From the NCBI GenBank assembly GCA_036571765.1, contig BROE01000007.1:849404-913403 (forward strand): a DNA stretch of 64,000 nt, written 5' to 3'. The notes under the pieces are model-generated. The model saw nothing but the letters and a program-made list of their open reading frames with translations. It searched no databases and was not told the origin of the DNA. Within the stretch, counting starts at the first letter, position 1. Each line of letters begins with the position of its first letter. This document shows positions 46,314 to 59,900 of the stretch, piece after piece. This DNA comes from Plecoglossus altivelis. Taxonomy: Eukaryota > Chordata > Actinopteri > Osmeriformes > Plecoglossidae. The translations under genes were made by a program, and so were the position numbers.

Positions 46314-49300
46314 TCACAAGATATAGCAGAGAAAGATTGTGCAAAACAAAATTACATTAGGCACAACCAAAAACAGACCACACTTTTTTATTTTCTGGTC
46401 TGTTTCAGCAGCTTTTCTGTTGCAGCAATTTCCTTTATCAACTTGACAAACTATTTTATGAATATAAGATTGCTGCTAAAAGGTTTGTGAATTTATGTGT
46501 AAAGGAGTATACAGAGTTACGAGTTAAAAACCAATGGATAAATGTAACAAAATATGATATTTGTTTTACAATTATTTTCTTAAAAGGTTTTCTTTTCAAT
46601 CATCATTTCTTTGTGTACATGCATTCACGTTATTTATAATGTCAGCAATTTCTATGTAATTCTTCTTCTTTTGTTTAACTCTTCTGTTTCTCTATCCCCA
46701 TTAGTTGATTCTACTGTAGTTAGTTTAAATACCTAACCCTATAATTGTTCTCATGAATATTGTTTTATATGCAAATTCTCACCAGAGGGATATGCTTTAC
46801 CCCATAGGGAATTGCACAGTGTGTATTTGTTTCAGAAACACAGTTTGTTTATGTGTACATATAACAAAATAATCTGTATGTTTTTGTCAGCAATATCAAT
46901 CAATTTCTACAAACCTGGTACATTTACACAACCTAGTGTAATTACGACTAAAAACAGGAAACATCGAGTGCCTAAAACAAGGTGTAAAAATGAAACTAAT
47001 TAGACATATTTAGAAAAAATGAATGGAAAAAGATCATGACACGTACATGCTTAGTGTGCTTTCAGTACAGTCAAGTAATAAATATCCACCAATTCAGAGC
47101 ATGGCAGTTCTTACCACAGTCATCCAACTACAATTGTTGTATTTAAGCTATTTAAAAACTTACCTATGATGTGTCCATTATTAAGGAGTCCATTTGCTTT
47201 AGGGGGAAAATAAACAGCCAGATTAATCTTTAGAGGGAATTGTCCGAGGAATGGTACATTTTTGTATAGCACATACCCTTGTATATTTTTACAATAACTG
47301 GGTGGAAAATGAAAGTAATATCAGTAGTGAACTGGATGCTTTGGATGCAATGTTGTCTCCTTCCATACTTTACAGTAGTAACATGGATAATGCTGATGTT
47401 TACGGAAGATTCTATATACTTGCAAAGGGCCAATACCTGCTCAGCAACTTAATAGCTCAGTTCATAATGGCACACTTTAAATTGGTTGAATTTTGAAATC
47501 AATTTTGAATCAGAACTCCAAACGTTCAATAGCATACTTGTGTCAAACTGTACCTTTTACATGGAACTCAGTAGTGAGGATACCCCCACTTGGCTCTGCA
47601 TCTATTGTAAAACTCCTTGCAGTGCATGGCATCTTGAATGAATATGAAAATAGGTGGTAATCAGAGCAACATATTATATTGTTTTGCTTTTTAAGTAAAA
47701 CAATGTGGGCAAAATTACTCATGATTAATAACCAACACCAAATGCACATACATATTTCTTGCAACTGTAGAATTAATAAGGAAGCTAAATTTGTCAATGC
47801 CTTCTAAATATAGAACATATGTTGAATTCAATGAAAAAGAAAATTATATAGTAAGGTGGGCACATGTAATCTGTCCTCATTAATTCAAGAAAGTTTTAAT
47901 GGTGGCCACAAATGAGGACAGCAGTGTTGTAGCCAATACAATTTTTTTCTAAATTCTATGTACTTTTAAGTCATACTCACTGGCTCACATAGAAGCTTTT
48001 CTCCATCACAAACCTGAACCTCACAATGCAGCCACACGGTTGATACCTTCTCCTGACGCTGGAAGCGGAATGAGTTGAATTTAAACATGGAACGGCTATC
48101 TTTGGCATTCTCAAAAATAGTCACAGTGTTGTCAGATGAACAGCTGCAAAAAATGAGTAGATAAACATTATTACATCTGTTGACTTTTTGCCACAAAAAC
48201 CAAGGTTTGCCTAAGATTCTGACATTTTGATACAGCCATGTCTTTCAAATACCTGTTGATTATTAGGCTCCACCTCTTCCTGTCGGTTGAGTAAGGGGTA
48301 GGAGTGGCCCAACAATTGCTAATTACCACTTTAAATCTGAAACCACAAAGAATTATAAGTATTTGTGTAGTATACTGCATGTATACTGGTTATATTAATT
48401 TGATTCAGTATCACACTGAGCAAGGCAGAACTTTTTTAAGGAATGATGAGTGTACGTCCTACCTGTTGCTTAGTCCTTTTGCCTCAATTCCAATAAAAAC
48501 CTCAGAGCCAATCTCAGATGTTTCAATCACATAGGGGGCATCTTTTGCGTATAAGAACTTTGAGTTCTGAAGCAATAAATTGGCATTTGATGGGACAAAA
48601 TAAAGAGTCTGCCTTCCTTTAAGGTTGTTAAAAAAGAGCTATTGGACAAAAACACTTTTGGACACTCACCGTAAACACATTCATGGACAACTGTGAACTA
48701 AAAGTGCCTAAACTTCCATTGTTTACATAAACTGTAGCCACTCTGGAAGAAACAAGGGGTTTCGTAAAAACATTGCAAGTCATTAGGTTAGAATGCAAAG
48801 GTTCTTCAATTGGTACATGTGACTGCCTTGAAAGTGCGCTTGTTGCTTACCTTTGGCTGAATACTGCATTGTTGACCAAATAGGCGGCCCGGTAGGTGCA
48901 GCTGAATGTATAATTGACAGGCTGGTTTCTAACCGTAAGCAAAGTGTCATTAGACACTATGGAGTTGAAGAAGACGTACTTTGGGTCTTTGCCACCAATA
49001 TACTGGGAAGACAATATCCATAATTGTAAAATTCTCTCTATCTCCTCTCTGAGGTAGTAAGTATGATGGTGAATTGGCTTTTTTGCACATGAGACAATCC
49101 TGGTGGTATGCCACTAATTAAAATGTATTATTTTCTCTTTGTGTCATAGCACTGTGATTGGTTTTATAACATGCCATTCACCTCTGCTTGCGTTCCACAG
49201 TAGGAGTGGTTTTTGGGAGTCAAGTCTGGAATGACAAAACGGTAATAGCCTGGAGTGTTCGTCCCTGTGTAACACATTCCTCCAAGGGACAACTGACTGA

Positions 49301-49687
49301 TCTCCCAGCCATAGGGACACTCAGGCACATTAGCAATGACGGCATTTGGGAAACATGATACCATCACGTAGTCTGATAGAGTACACAAAATAATTATTCG
49401 ATGCAACATAGTTCAATGATTGTCTTCATGAAATGACTATAGACCACTTATGATAATGGGCCCATCATAATTACGTCAAGTTAACATCACATAGACATTG
49501 TAAGTTCATTGTTTTTTATCAACAATTAAACAGATCAAATTTTTAAGAAACCCTGTTGCACAATACAGAACAAGCTGAATCCTTTAACAAAACACAATAC
49601 TTTGTTGTTGAATAAATCACCTGCTTTCTGGGGAGAACAAGTCCATGCAACAGGTAGAAGAATTAGGAGAACCCCAACAGTAGCCAT
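46314..49687 (-). CDS. tectb: Beta-tectorin (Tectb), last two exons proposed
   Basis: Beta-tectorin is a GPI-anchored, secreted zona-pellucida-domain protein of the inner-ear tectorial membrane/otolithic matrix. Clear coding exons: 49687-49621, 49372-49182, 49002-48851, 48742-48670, 48566-48463, 48336-48253, 48143-47981, 47632-47554. The signal peptide is MATVGVLLILLPVAWTC. Family landmarks are IANVPECPYGWEISQLSLGG, YYRFVIPDLTPKN, SYCGTQAE, NQPVNYTFSCTY, IEAKGLS, VVISNCWATP and FKFNSFRFQ. These eight exons end in phase 1. A well-bounded 33-nt exon at 47196-47164 fits the phase. A terminal exon ending at TGA 46316-46314 would add a hydrophobic tail (CGLFLVVPNVILFCTIFL) suited to GPI attachment, with AATAAA about 10 nt further on. 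Its 5' edge is uncertain (46399 or 46450). If 46399, the protein is about 343 aa against 329 in human. Convergent with gucy2g. Confidence 0.88.
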
Positions 49688-51956
49688 TGCTAATGCTGGA
49701 AAAGATATAGACATACCATTTTTATCCACCTGTAGAATAGACTCAACATAAAAGAAGAATTAGCAGCTTGATACCATCCAGTCACCATTGAGTTTTGTCA
49801 ATAGGCTGGAGTCATAGTGTTCTTTTGTCTCTGCCTTCAGGGGGGAACCCTGAACTACTAAAAATCCAGCTATTAAAGACTACAAAAATACAAGAAATAC
49901 ATCTTACCGTTATAGATTCATAAAGAAGAAGGCCAATTTATTCTAAATTTCTATGAGAGAATCCTCACGTTACGTAGACTGAATGTGAACTCATAAGATG
50001 ACCATGGTCAGCTGAACTGATCTAAATCAGTTTTTTTATACTTTTTCAGGTGATGCCCACCCCCCTTCCCTCACTCACTTGTCTAGCTACTTACAAAAGC
50101 TCTCTGTATCCATCCGACATTGACTTTTAAATGACCAATGTCTCAAGGGGTAACCACAGCACTCTCAGCATGTGTTCTCACTCTGCGTACATTCTCAGTT
50201 ATTTCACCTCTTTGCCCTCATTGATTTCAGACATAATAGACACACATTTGTCAACACTGGACTACAGTACTGTAATATCACTATAATATATACATGGCTA
50301 TGGGCTTTTTTGCATTTGGTCAGATTTTTTTTGTTTTGTTGACAGCTCTATTTGTTGTCTTAATTAGACTCCAATACATTTCAATTACTGTGCTTTGTTG
50401 TGATGAAAATGGTTATATTACAAAGCTGACCGGTTTTGGTATTCTGGTTATTGTCATTGTTCTCATAGGATGAAAGTCTATGAAAATAGATATCAAATAA
50501 TTTACCTTTCTTCACCTTTCAGATTGGCAAATCTTTAAAGCTATCCATAAAGTAATATTATTCATGTAGCTAAACAGTGAAAACAGACATGTCTGGATAC
50601 TTTTGAACCATGTTGAGGGACCTGATAAGAGTTCGCACACACAGACAAACACTCAAACACAACTAAGGGTAGATGAGATGGCATACTGTGTTTCACATTC
50701 GCATTCAAAGGTATACTGTTTCACACACTAAAATCACGGACAGTCAGATAGAGGTGGTTTTGTCCTCTGTGTGGTGTCCCTTTCTTGCGTGTATGAGGAC
50801 CAGAGGGCCTGAGTGTTCTCGGTGATCCCTTTCAGCTTTCTTGTCATATCGGAGATTATGTTTTTGCTTAACAAGAATAACAATTTTTTCAATTTCTTTC
50901 ATCAATCTACATTCAATTTCCCACACCAATGTGTAACGGTGAAGGAAAGCACTCTTGTAGCAAGAATTTCATTTAAGACTCTAATTTTTAATCGGACAGA
51001 TCACTGGTGAAGGATAAAATCAATTTAAAGATAATAGCAGTGAATTTAGTTAATACAGTAATTACAGAGTCATGACATGACTACTGAAGGGGAATAGCTC
51101 TATAGTATTAGCATTAGAATGGACCAACAGGGGAATTAGAAGGAGCCAGGGAAGATACCAATCAGAAGAGGGTCAGGGGACAGGTAGCATTGCAACGTCT
51201 AGCAATGTTAACAATTAGAAACCTCCAGATTTTATCATACTATGTAACTTGGGCCACCAATCCCAGAAACGTGCTACGTGTTCTGGCAAAGAGATTTGTG
51301 TTTGTATGTGTATGTGCATTCACACTGGCATGTGTGTCTGTGTATGTAGTCTATAAATGTGTGTTATTGAGGGTATTAATGTTACAGATAGTATATAGTA
51401 CACATTATCTCAAAAGAAGAAATACTATTTCCTCAAGACCTCGACGACAAGAATGATACAAAATAAATTATATTATTAGCCAGGTTCTATTCACACACAT
51501 TTACAAACATTCAACACTAGAGTGCAGCAGAGTCTCTCTCGCATGATATGTACATGTTCGCTTTCTTTTGGGGCGCATTTCCTTTTACATTGGATGGATA
51601 TGCATGTCTCATTAGCCCACTTTGGGAAATCATGTGGATTGTAAACGTTCAAACGTCAATTTTCCCAAAATGTTTTCAGTTGTAAATGGTTAAGGGTTTT
51701 ACGACAGCAATAAAAACTATTTCTACTCTTTATTCATAATTTGGAATCACATTTTGCAGAGTGCATTTGTCCAAATATACAAATGATAAAAAGCAGAATT
51801 TCAAAAAGTTTAATCGAGCAATGCCAAAATGTGTGCACTGACATACAAGCATGTCAAATCAAGCATATTTGTAGATACATCTATCTTATGTACAATGACT
51901 ATAAACATTATATTTACATTATAAATAGCTTGAATGTAATGAGTTGAATGGAACTT
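49688..51956. other. Intergenic, tectb 5' region to the dickkopf-like 3' end
   Basis: Contains the tectb 5' UTR (an acceptor TTTTCCAG on the minus strand ends near 49696, implying a 5' UTR intron) and promoter. Beyond about 50050 I see no gene; the short open frames near 50744-51456 have no recognisable family features. Confidence 0.5.
50033..50040 (-). promoter_or_regulatory. Probable TATA box of tectb
   Basis: On the minus strand, GTATAAAAAAACTG lies about 350 nt upstream of the tectb ATG. A 5' UTR exon could start near 50010 and end at a GT donor near 49975 (minus-strand CTACGTAACG), splicing to the exon containing the ATG. Confidence 0.4.
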
Positions 51957-53672
51957 TTAGGGCCTGGGTGCTTGGCAAATCCAATTTGTTGGGTCAAATT
52001 GATACACAAATTCTCTCCTGCGAAAGAAAACCAAACAAAGAATCAAAATGTGTCCTGAAATATAACTGTTAAATACAAAATTATGAAAAAGAAAGCACAT
52101 TATGGGGGCATAGTGTACGTGGATGTTTTGAAGAGACCAGTTGTAAGTCATATTGCCAAAATAATCAATATAAACCTCCTGCTACCCCCAACCCAGTACC
52201 AAGTTTAACTTGTGTAACAATCTCAAACCAAGGGTGTGAAACTACAGTTCTTATTAAATAAATGTAAATCAAGAATCTCCCATTACATTTTCCTGTCAAT
52301 CCTTCATTTTGTCTCCTAAAAGTCTGACCTTGTGACATGCCAATAACTGTTAATGGAAACTATATGAACACCCATTTGTATTTGTAAAACCACACATTAC
52401 TTACTCTCTCTGTTGTGGCTTTGCATTGCTGAGACACAGCAATCCATCATCACAAGGGCAAATCTGGTTAAGGCTGAAAGCCAAACCACCATCAGGCACA
52501 AAGCAGCTCTCACCCCGTGCTAACCGACGCTTACACACTTGTTCCCCATGGTGACGAGCACAACACATGGTGTACCCACAGTCTTTGTCCACTTTACACC
52601 TGGCACCTGGATTAATGGATTATGAATGTAGACTAACAAAATCAGTCAGTTCATTATATATTGGTAACCATACCACGCATGTAAGAGATATTTCAAAAAG
52701 GGAGTCTTGATTGTTTGCATACGACAAATTTACTTATGGATATAGTCTGAAAAGTTGCCACTACTAGATTCTCTGCTTACCCTCTTGACCCTCTGGTATT
52801 CTGCATTGACATTTGCCAAACATGCAGCTCAGTCCTTTGACGCACTGGGCATCTCTCCTGCAGTACAGACCCTCACCTCTGAGGGGGACACACTTCCCAA
52901 AGTGACGGTCACAGGAGAATCCCCGTCCACAAACCCTGTCATGCTCACAAACTCCCTGAGAAAGGAGGAGGACTTGTTATGCATCACGTTGAACAACATG
53001 GACAGTCATAACGCAGTTGCCCATACGCTAGCAGACTTTTGCTACTGTATGCCCAGCCATTAATGATAACAATTCCAGTCAAATAATCAAATTTAGCTAG
53101 ACTTTGACAGGGAATTTGTTTTACAGTGCTAAATCTTGTATCTTGTGTCATAGTAGCTCCATAAACATGATATCAGATCATAATCAAAGTTTGTCCAAAG
53201 AAAATTCTGATATTTATTTCTCAACATATTATAAATGTTAGAAATATATTGCTCAAGCATGTTACAAAGAATGGGAACAATTTTGTTTTAAACTGAGGAG
53301 GACGGGTGACATCTTACCCTCACAGTTTACACCTTTAAAAAACCAGGAGCACAAATAATATTCCCAAAGCAGAACTATGTTGCAGGGTTTTTATCATAAC
53401 TGAACGAATCATACGGAATTGAATCCAAATGCATCCTATATATAATAGACCTTTAAACAAAGTAGCCTAGACATAAGAACATCCCTTTATCTCTCAAAGA
53501 GTCTTACTGTTGTTCCTCTCGTGCTTGCAAAAGGAATACTGTCTCTGAGCAGGATAGATCCATCTTTAGGTGGGCCATGAGGCATGTTGAGCATCCAGGC
53601 CCAAATACGAGCCTGAGCCCTCGACATGCAAACAAACAGACAGAGGAAAAACAAAATCCTAGACATCTCCAT
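51957..53672 (-). CDS. Dickkopf-like secreted cysteine-rich protein
   Basis: Four exons (53672-53508, 52955-52781, 52606-52405, 52017-51957) sum to 603 nt, 200 aa, with consistent phases. A signal peptide (MEMSRILFFLCLFVCMSRAQ) is followed by a short linker and two cysteine-rich modules. The first runs from GVCEHDRVCGRGFSC to CMFGKCQC (residues about 56-105) and resembles the Dickkopf N domain (compare CRRDAQCVKGLSCMFGKC with the Dkk3 CTRDSECCGDQLCVWGHC). The second starts CKVDKDCGYTMCCARHHGEQ and has the ten-cysteine colipase-fold spacing of Dkk C-terminal domains, ending NWICQAPRP. Dkk proteins bind LRP5/6 and modulate Wnt signalling, but Dkk3-type members do not do so clearly, so this protein's role is not inferable. 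Compared with Dkk3, two N-domain cysteines are missing (CQPC to CVPL, and CC to CV). An alternative start is the second Met at 53666. Confidence 0.82.
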
Positions 53673-53894
53673 ACAGCAAAGGGCAGCCACGAAGCGAGAG
53701 AAGTTTATCGAGGAACAGAAATGCAAAGAAACAAAAGCCGAAACGTCTGCGTCAAAAAGAATGTGCCGTATCCAATGTAAGGCGTAAGCAAGGGGATGTT
53801 TCTAAGCTCTTTGTTGCAGTCAGAAAAGCTGTTGAATCTGAGGAGTTTCTTTTATTGAGGCAGAAGAGGTTAGTTTCTCTTTCTACCAATGGGC

Positions 53895-53902
53895 TTTATA
53901 TA
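53895..53902 (-). promoter_or_regulatory. Probable TATA box of the dickkopf-like gene
   Basis: On the minus strand the sequence ATCTATATAAAGCCC lies 223 nt upstream of the ATG, placing transcription start near 53865 with a 5' UTR of about 190 nt in the same exon. No intron needs to be assumed. Confidence 0.55.
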
Positions 53903-56900
53903 GATGTCCCCCCTTCCCCCAAAGATGTTTATCGAAGCCCCAAGATGGGAGGAGACAATTAGTAGTTAATGGATTACTAAATTGCTTGGGTCACCCCCTG
54001 CCACTGCAAAATAGTGGTAAAATGCTGGAGCCATGGAGATGGTGAAAGGAGCAAGAAGTGGGAGGGGGCTTGATGGCCAAACAATAGATCCACACAATGG
54101 GGAATAATAGGCACCTCAGCTGCTTATCTCTCCAAGACAAACAAGGTGGAGACAAAGGCGGACAAACTACATGTTGTGTGTTTGGGCGGTGAATGGGAGC
54201 CACTGGCTAACGCTATTGACCCTGGCCCCTGATGCTGGACAAACACTTTTGCTGGCTGTATCTCAGACCCCACTCTGAGACCAATTTGCAGAAACGTACT
54301 CCCAAGACGACCTCAAGATCTCATTAAGCATAATTGTCGTCAGTGATTAACTGGTGGGGGAAGGAAAAGGGTAAGGGGTTTGGAGGGTTGGGTTTGATTT
54401 CTTGTAAACAACCACTGCCACTAATTGATATTTTTAGTCAGGGTTTTTTGTCGTTGCTTAAAATGTGTATATATGTGTGTATTTTACATTTAGCAGTTTG
54501 AATAGTCAATCTTATTCATATCAGATATTCTCACACTTACACTGTTTGTGTGAAAGTTCAAAGCTGTGTCCAGGATGGAGACATCATGTATAACCAGAAA
54601 AGAAACACAGTACTTATACTTTGTAATTACCGGTCATCAGCTGCATTCAGCAAGCATACATTTTCCAGTAATTTAATAAATATTTGGATGATCTTATTCT
54701 CTCTCTCTACCTCTGTTTCTCTCTCTCTCTTTCTGTCTCTTTCTACCTCCCCCATCTCTAGATGTCTAGACACTAAAACAGTTGATCTGGCCTTGTTTGG
54801 TCTAGAAGGTGAAGGTATTTAACACGGACACTCAGCATGCCTGTGTCTCGGCTATTTAGCACTAAATGGATAATATCACCAAGCCCACTCCTAGTGGTAC
54901 ACCATGGCCTGATAACATTGTTTCTCCCTGGTCAGTCTCGACCAATCTTGTGTGGATTCCTGGCTCCTGACTAGCCCAAACAATTTAGGGATCCCACCCC
55001 ATTTAAGAAGTAATTATATCTTAAATCAAATAATGACAATGTACCTGTAGAAAATGAAGATCTTAAGATAAGCTAAGTTAAGAAAACTTTGCTGTCCATT
55101 AAATTGACATTAAAATGGACACTTACCTTTAACGTCCTGACAACAAAGGACAACAAAACCTACATACATAAGATACCTGTTCCTTTTGGCTAGTGAGAGC
55201 TTGAGTCTCCTGACAGATGGGTGTATGCGGTCATTGCAGATGAGTGAAATGGGTGTGGTCATTGCAGACCTGGATTGCCTTCTTGGGAATGGACTGAGTG
55301 GAAAGGTTCTGGAGTTGTGATGTTTTTTTCATGTGATCTTGCTGGACTAATTGACCACCTATGTCACCTTCTTCCCGTATCTAACGGAAAGGTTCACACA
55401 CCAGGAGACAATGTTAAAGGTAAGAACACGCTCAGTGGGTGATCTGTAAATTGGATGGTTTGAGACTACAAGAGGAAGGTAGAGCAAGACAATCAAGAGA
55501 TGAGAATTTCATTGGATATATTTTTTTTTTCTATGATTCGACAGATATTTTTCTACTTACTTTTCCACATTGTTGCATTATGATTTCCAGGCTTTGCTGC
55601 AATTGATCTAAATACAGTATGTCTCCACCCATCTCACTTAAGACAGTCAAAAAACACACTGACAAATACAACCGTAATCACACTTGTTTGTTTCTCAAAA
55701 CCCCATTTGCCCACTGATGGACAATGCAACAGTCATGCAATTAACAAAGTGTAAATAGTTGGCTTCTTTAGCTGTTTAGCCATACTTGACTGTAAACTGT
55801 GAGAACACAATAAATGTTGTTGATTGTGTTTCTTGAGCATAGGAGGAAGTTTGTAGACTCAATCAAATGCTTCTAAATTGCTTCTTCTGGTTGTGTTCAC
55901 CTTACTGAACATACTAAGTCATTATGTAAAATCTGTCCTTAACTTAGAGTAAAATCAACACATTTTATTAACTTTAACTGAGCCTACCTCGATTGTTGTA
56001 TTCTGATGGCATGTAAGTATTCTGTACACAATTCAGCATCAATGTCGCCATTAATTATCAAGATTTTTTTCACAATCATGACCATCATGTTGCTTTCACA
56101 TGTAAGGCCTAACAAACAACAGACAGGGGGATCTGTTCATCTTAATGGATCCTGGCCCCCTGGTGTGTGTTTGAAATGGTAAAACTTGTGTATATTCAGC
56201 TCTGACCATGGCAACAGCTGTATAATAACTGATTACACAATTTTGAGTGACTGAACCGAATGTTTTAACCCCTTCAATGAACAATTCACCTTTTATTTTT
56301 CACCATGGACATTCAGTTTTTACACTATGTTCTGGAATCTTGACTTGCGTATTTAGAATTCTGTTTTTTATCTTCCTCTAAATAGGAGTTTCTTGTTCCC
56401 TGATGACAGGTTAATTCTATTAACAACATAAAGATGAAAGCTAATGCATCGTTCTTTGTGCCTATGAGTGCAAGATTCAGTTTAACAACTTGCATGTGTT
56501 CTAGATTACTAAACAGCTGTGCTTTGCAGGGAACACAGCCAAGTGTTGTTAGTTGGTTTGGGTCTATAAAGGTGCTGCTGAAGAGTTGGGTAGATAAATC
56601 TCGACTGCAAAAATATTACAGCTTGACACCGTTATAATTTTTACATTTTTGTTTAGTCTAACCCATTGTTTCTGGTCTGACCAATTGTTTGTGGTTAACT
56701 AATATGATTTTGTTTACATACACACATCTAGACTTTTACTGGAAAGTGAAGTGGGTGTTGATCGAAAATGTAAACTGTTATTAATCATCTTTAATGTACT
56801 TTGCAATTAAGGAAAAGTCCACATGCTTGGGCAAAAGTTACTGCTAAAATAGTAATGTATTTGAATTTGTGATGTGTTACCAAGATGTCTGAACTCTGGA

Positions 56901-59900
56901 AACTAGATGTCTTACAGCAGCACATAACCAAAACCAGTGGAGGTGTGCAGACTGAATGCATGTATTGATAATAGATGTTAAGGTTAAGGCCCACGACAAC
57001 TTGAAAGGCTATAACTGTGGTAATGCTTATTTTCTCATAAATAATGAAGTATTACTATGTTTAGTTGATTGTGGGAATGGACAGGTAAATATATGTGATA
57101 AAACTACTGTCTAGAAGATGCTTATATTTGGCTAAAGTGTAATGAATAATCTCTGCAAAGATGCTCCTGTTCAACCAGAGTGTATTGAGCAACTGTTGAA
57201 TTAATGATTATGGCAAGAGTTCTGTGGTATGGTACACCTTTGAGGGTTGGATGTCTGTGGATCAGATAAACTGTAGGTGGCATCACTCTCACATGTAGAC
57301 AATAACGTCCATTCATTAAACAAAGGTCTGATGGAAGTGTAAACAACAAGAGTGTAAACTTAATGCTTTGCAATGTGAAAGCTGAGCCAGGACCTCTGTG
57401 TATGGCAGGGACATCTGAAATTCATGACTGCTTTTCTGTTCCTCTGAATCTTACTGACGCCTTTCGTAGTTTAAGTTATTTGCTACCTTGGAGAGCCGTC
57501 AAACTCTGACACAGACAGCTGCTGTCTCAGAACTCTTTTTGCAATCAATAAATCTGTCTGAATCAAGAAGCTTTTGACGCATCACTTTGCCAACACCACA
57601 ACTAAGAGAAAAACAATTGTTATGTGTTTGAATACTTTTTATTATAATGTAACCAACCTTTATAATAATGTAACTAACCTTTTGTTATTTGTCAATACCA
57701 AAACCTGGAAAAAAATATTGTCTAGTATATTGTATAAGTTATTTTTTTAAACTATTGACGTGGCAAGAGTCGCTGTATCAAACTCAAGCGTGTTAGATAC
57801 TGTATGAAATCACCATGACTGACTGTTACAACCTATCAGGAAGCAGACTCTCCAGTGAACTCTACACTGCTGTCCAATCCAGGGCTGCTGATTAAAATCT
57901 CTAATTCCATACTCTTAGTTGTCAATATTCACAACACAATGAGAAATATTAAACAGAGTACTTTTGCTCTCAAAGAAGTACATATTTTTAACTGAATATT
58001 TTGACAATGTATTTACGGTACAGGGACAGAGACTCTTCAATGCAACACATCAATACTCTTTGCACCAGTAAATCCAACCTCTTTGGATATGATGACAAGA
58101 TCACTTGTCTGGTAAGTAAACCTGGGCCATACCTTTTAGTGATTTCTCTTTGGGGCCTTTGGGGAACTTAAAACACAATTACACATCATGTGTTGCTATG
58201 CATTTTGTGCTATTGCTGCCACCCTCTAGCTTCTCCAGTTCACTATCTTTTACTATGTCGTCCCTAGAGTATGTTGCTAATGCTGTTTTAGGTTTAGATT
58301 TAGACTTAGAGATTTATACTTTCATGTTGAAAAATCTCCAAAGTTTGATTACTCTCCGCTGATGATCTTTAGTCCATGCAATTCTAAATTCCCTGCCTTG
58401 TTGTAGTTTGCATCCTCCTACGTATGCTATGCTTGATGCTGACAGGCAGGGAGATTCCTCATAGATTACACCACAAACCCCAAAACAAACCTATTTCCAT
58501 TGGAAGGAACAGTTTAATTATTTTGTAGTGCTTTGACTGAAGAAATAGAGCTAGGACAAACATATTAGAATTCAGATACACTTTAATGAATAATACCAAA
58601 AATGTAAACACCTGAAATTAATCAACTGCACTCCACCACACAAGAAAAAAAATGTTGTGACCGCTAATACTGACATATTATGTGTATTGCATTTTATTTG
58701 CCTAGTTTAGTACTTTACTGTACAGGCTATTGTGCTCAATGTAACAGTTGCATGCTATATTTCTTAAGTAAACATAGCCACTCAGATGAGCTGGAACTGG
58801 AACTGTGTGGAGTGCTGTGATGACACCAGACAGACCAACATAAAAGTCTAATGCTAGAGCGTAGTTGGCCAAGTCATTTTTATCTTTACAAAAAGTATAA
58901 ACATTTAATTGGCCCCACACAATACACCTGATTTGATATCATTTTATATTATATCTGTCATTAAAAAAAAAAAAAAACCCAGATAGGTGTTATTCTTTTT
59001 ATAAGGTTTGTTACCAGCAACAAAATGTGAGACGTCTGTGTGTACGTTTGTGTTGTAGTGCGGGGGATGTGTATGACATCGTTCATTGATTAATGTTATT
59101 TAGAACCAAGTGCACATCTTGTTCATCTGCATTTGTGATGTTTTACAGCAAAGGCAGAAGAATCATGTTCCAAACAAGGTTTTTGTAGACCTAGGGCATT
59201 AACAATTACAACCCTTAAAATGGCTCATTAATACTTAACTTCCTATAAATATCATGCTTTGAAATTTTGTACCCTAAATATGTATGTTTATGTTTTTTTT
59301 ATGTTCGTAAATTAAAGTAAAAACCCAATGAATTATGTGCATATCCATTATTACACAGGTATTACACATATAACAGTAATTCCTACATTGGATTTTTTTT
59401 ATACTGGTATCACACCTTGAAAACACATGAAAACATGTTATGAAAGACGTCTAACAATATCTAAACTGTTCACAGTACAATAATTATTGGTAAGACGTAT
59501 CATTTTGCAATATTGGGTATATACAAACATTCTGGCTCAATCAAAATCAATCAACTTAAATTTTTATCTTCAATTTTTATTGAGTGAAGGTTTAGTGGTA
59601 AACTGTCCTTAGCTTATACATTTATCATAAAGAAAACTGGGGCACTTGTGAGGACCTTATTACACAACTCAACACAAGTTATTTTTCTTTTCTTTTTTTT
59701 ACATACGCATAGTTTGCTTCTTATAGTATATCCTTTTTTACTAAAACACTCAGATGTTCATATTGCATTTCTGGTAAGGCTTAAATCATGTTCTCTATAA
59801 CCTGTTTCCAATTGGAACAAGGCAGAGGAGTGTGATTCCTATTATAATGGGAAACAGCCCTCTGTATATTGGGTGCCAGGTTGCACAGAGGACTGAGGGA

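Noticed and set aside
46392..46450. A coiled-coil-like minus-strand reading (LIKEIAATEKLLKQTRK then stop) as a separate gene end
   Set aside because: It needs phase 0, whereas the preceding tectb exon ends in phase 1; the other frame with the hydrophobic tail fits better. Kept only as an alternative.
47251..47496. 81-codon plus-strand frame between tectb exons
   Set aside because: No homology, no supporting splice structure; lies in a tectb intron on the opposite strand.
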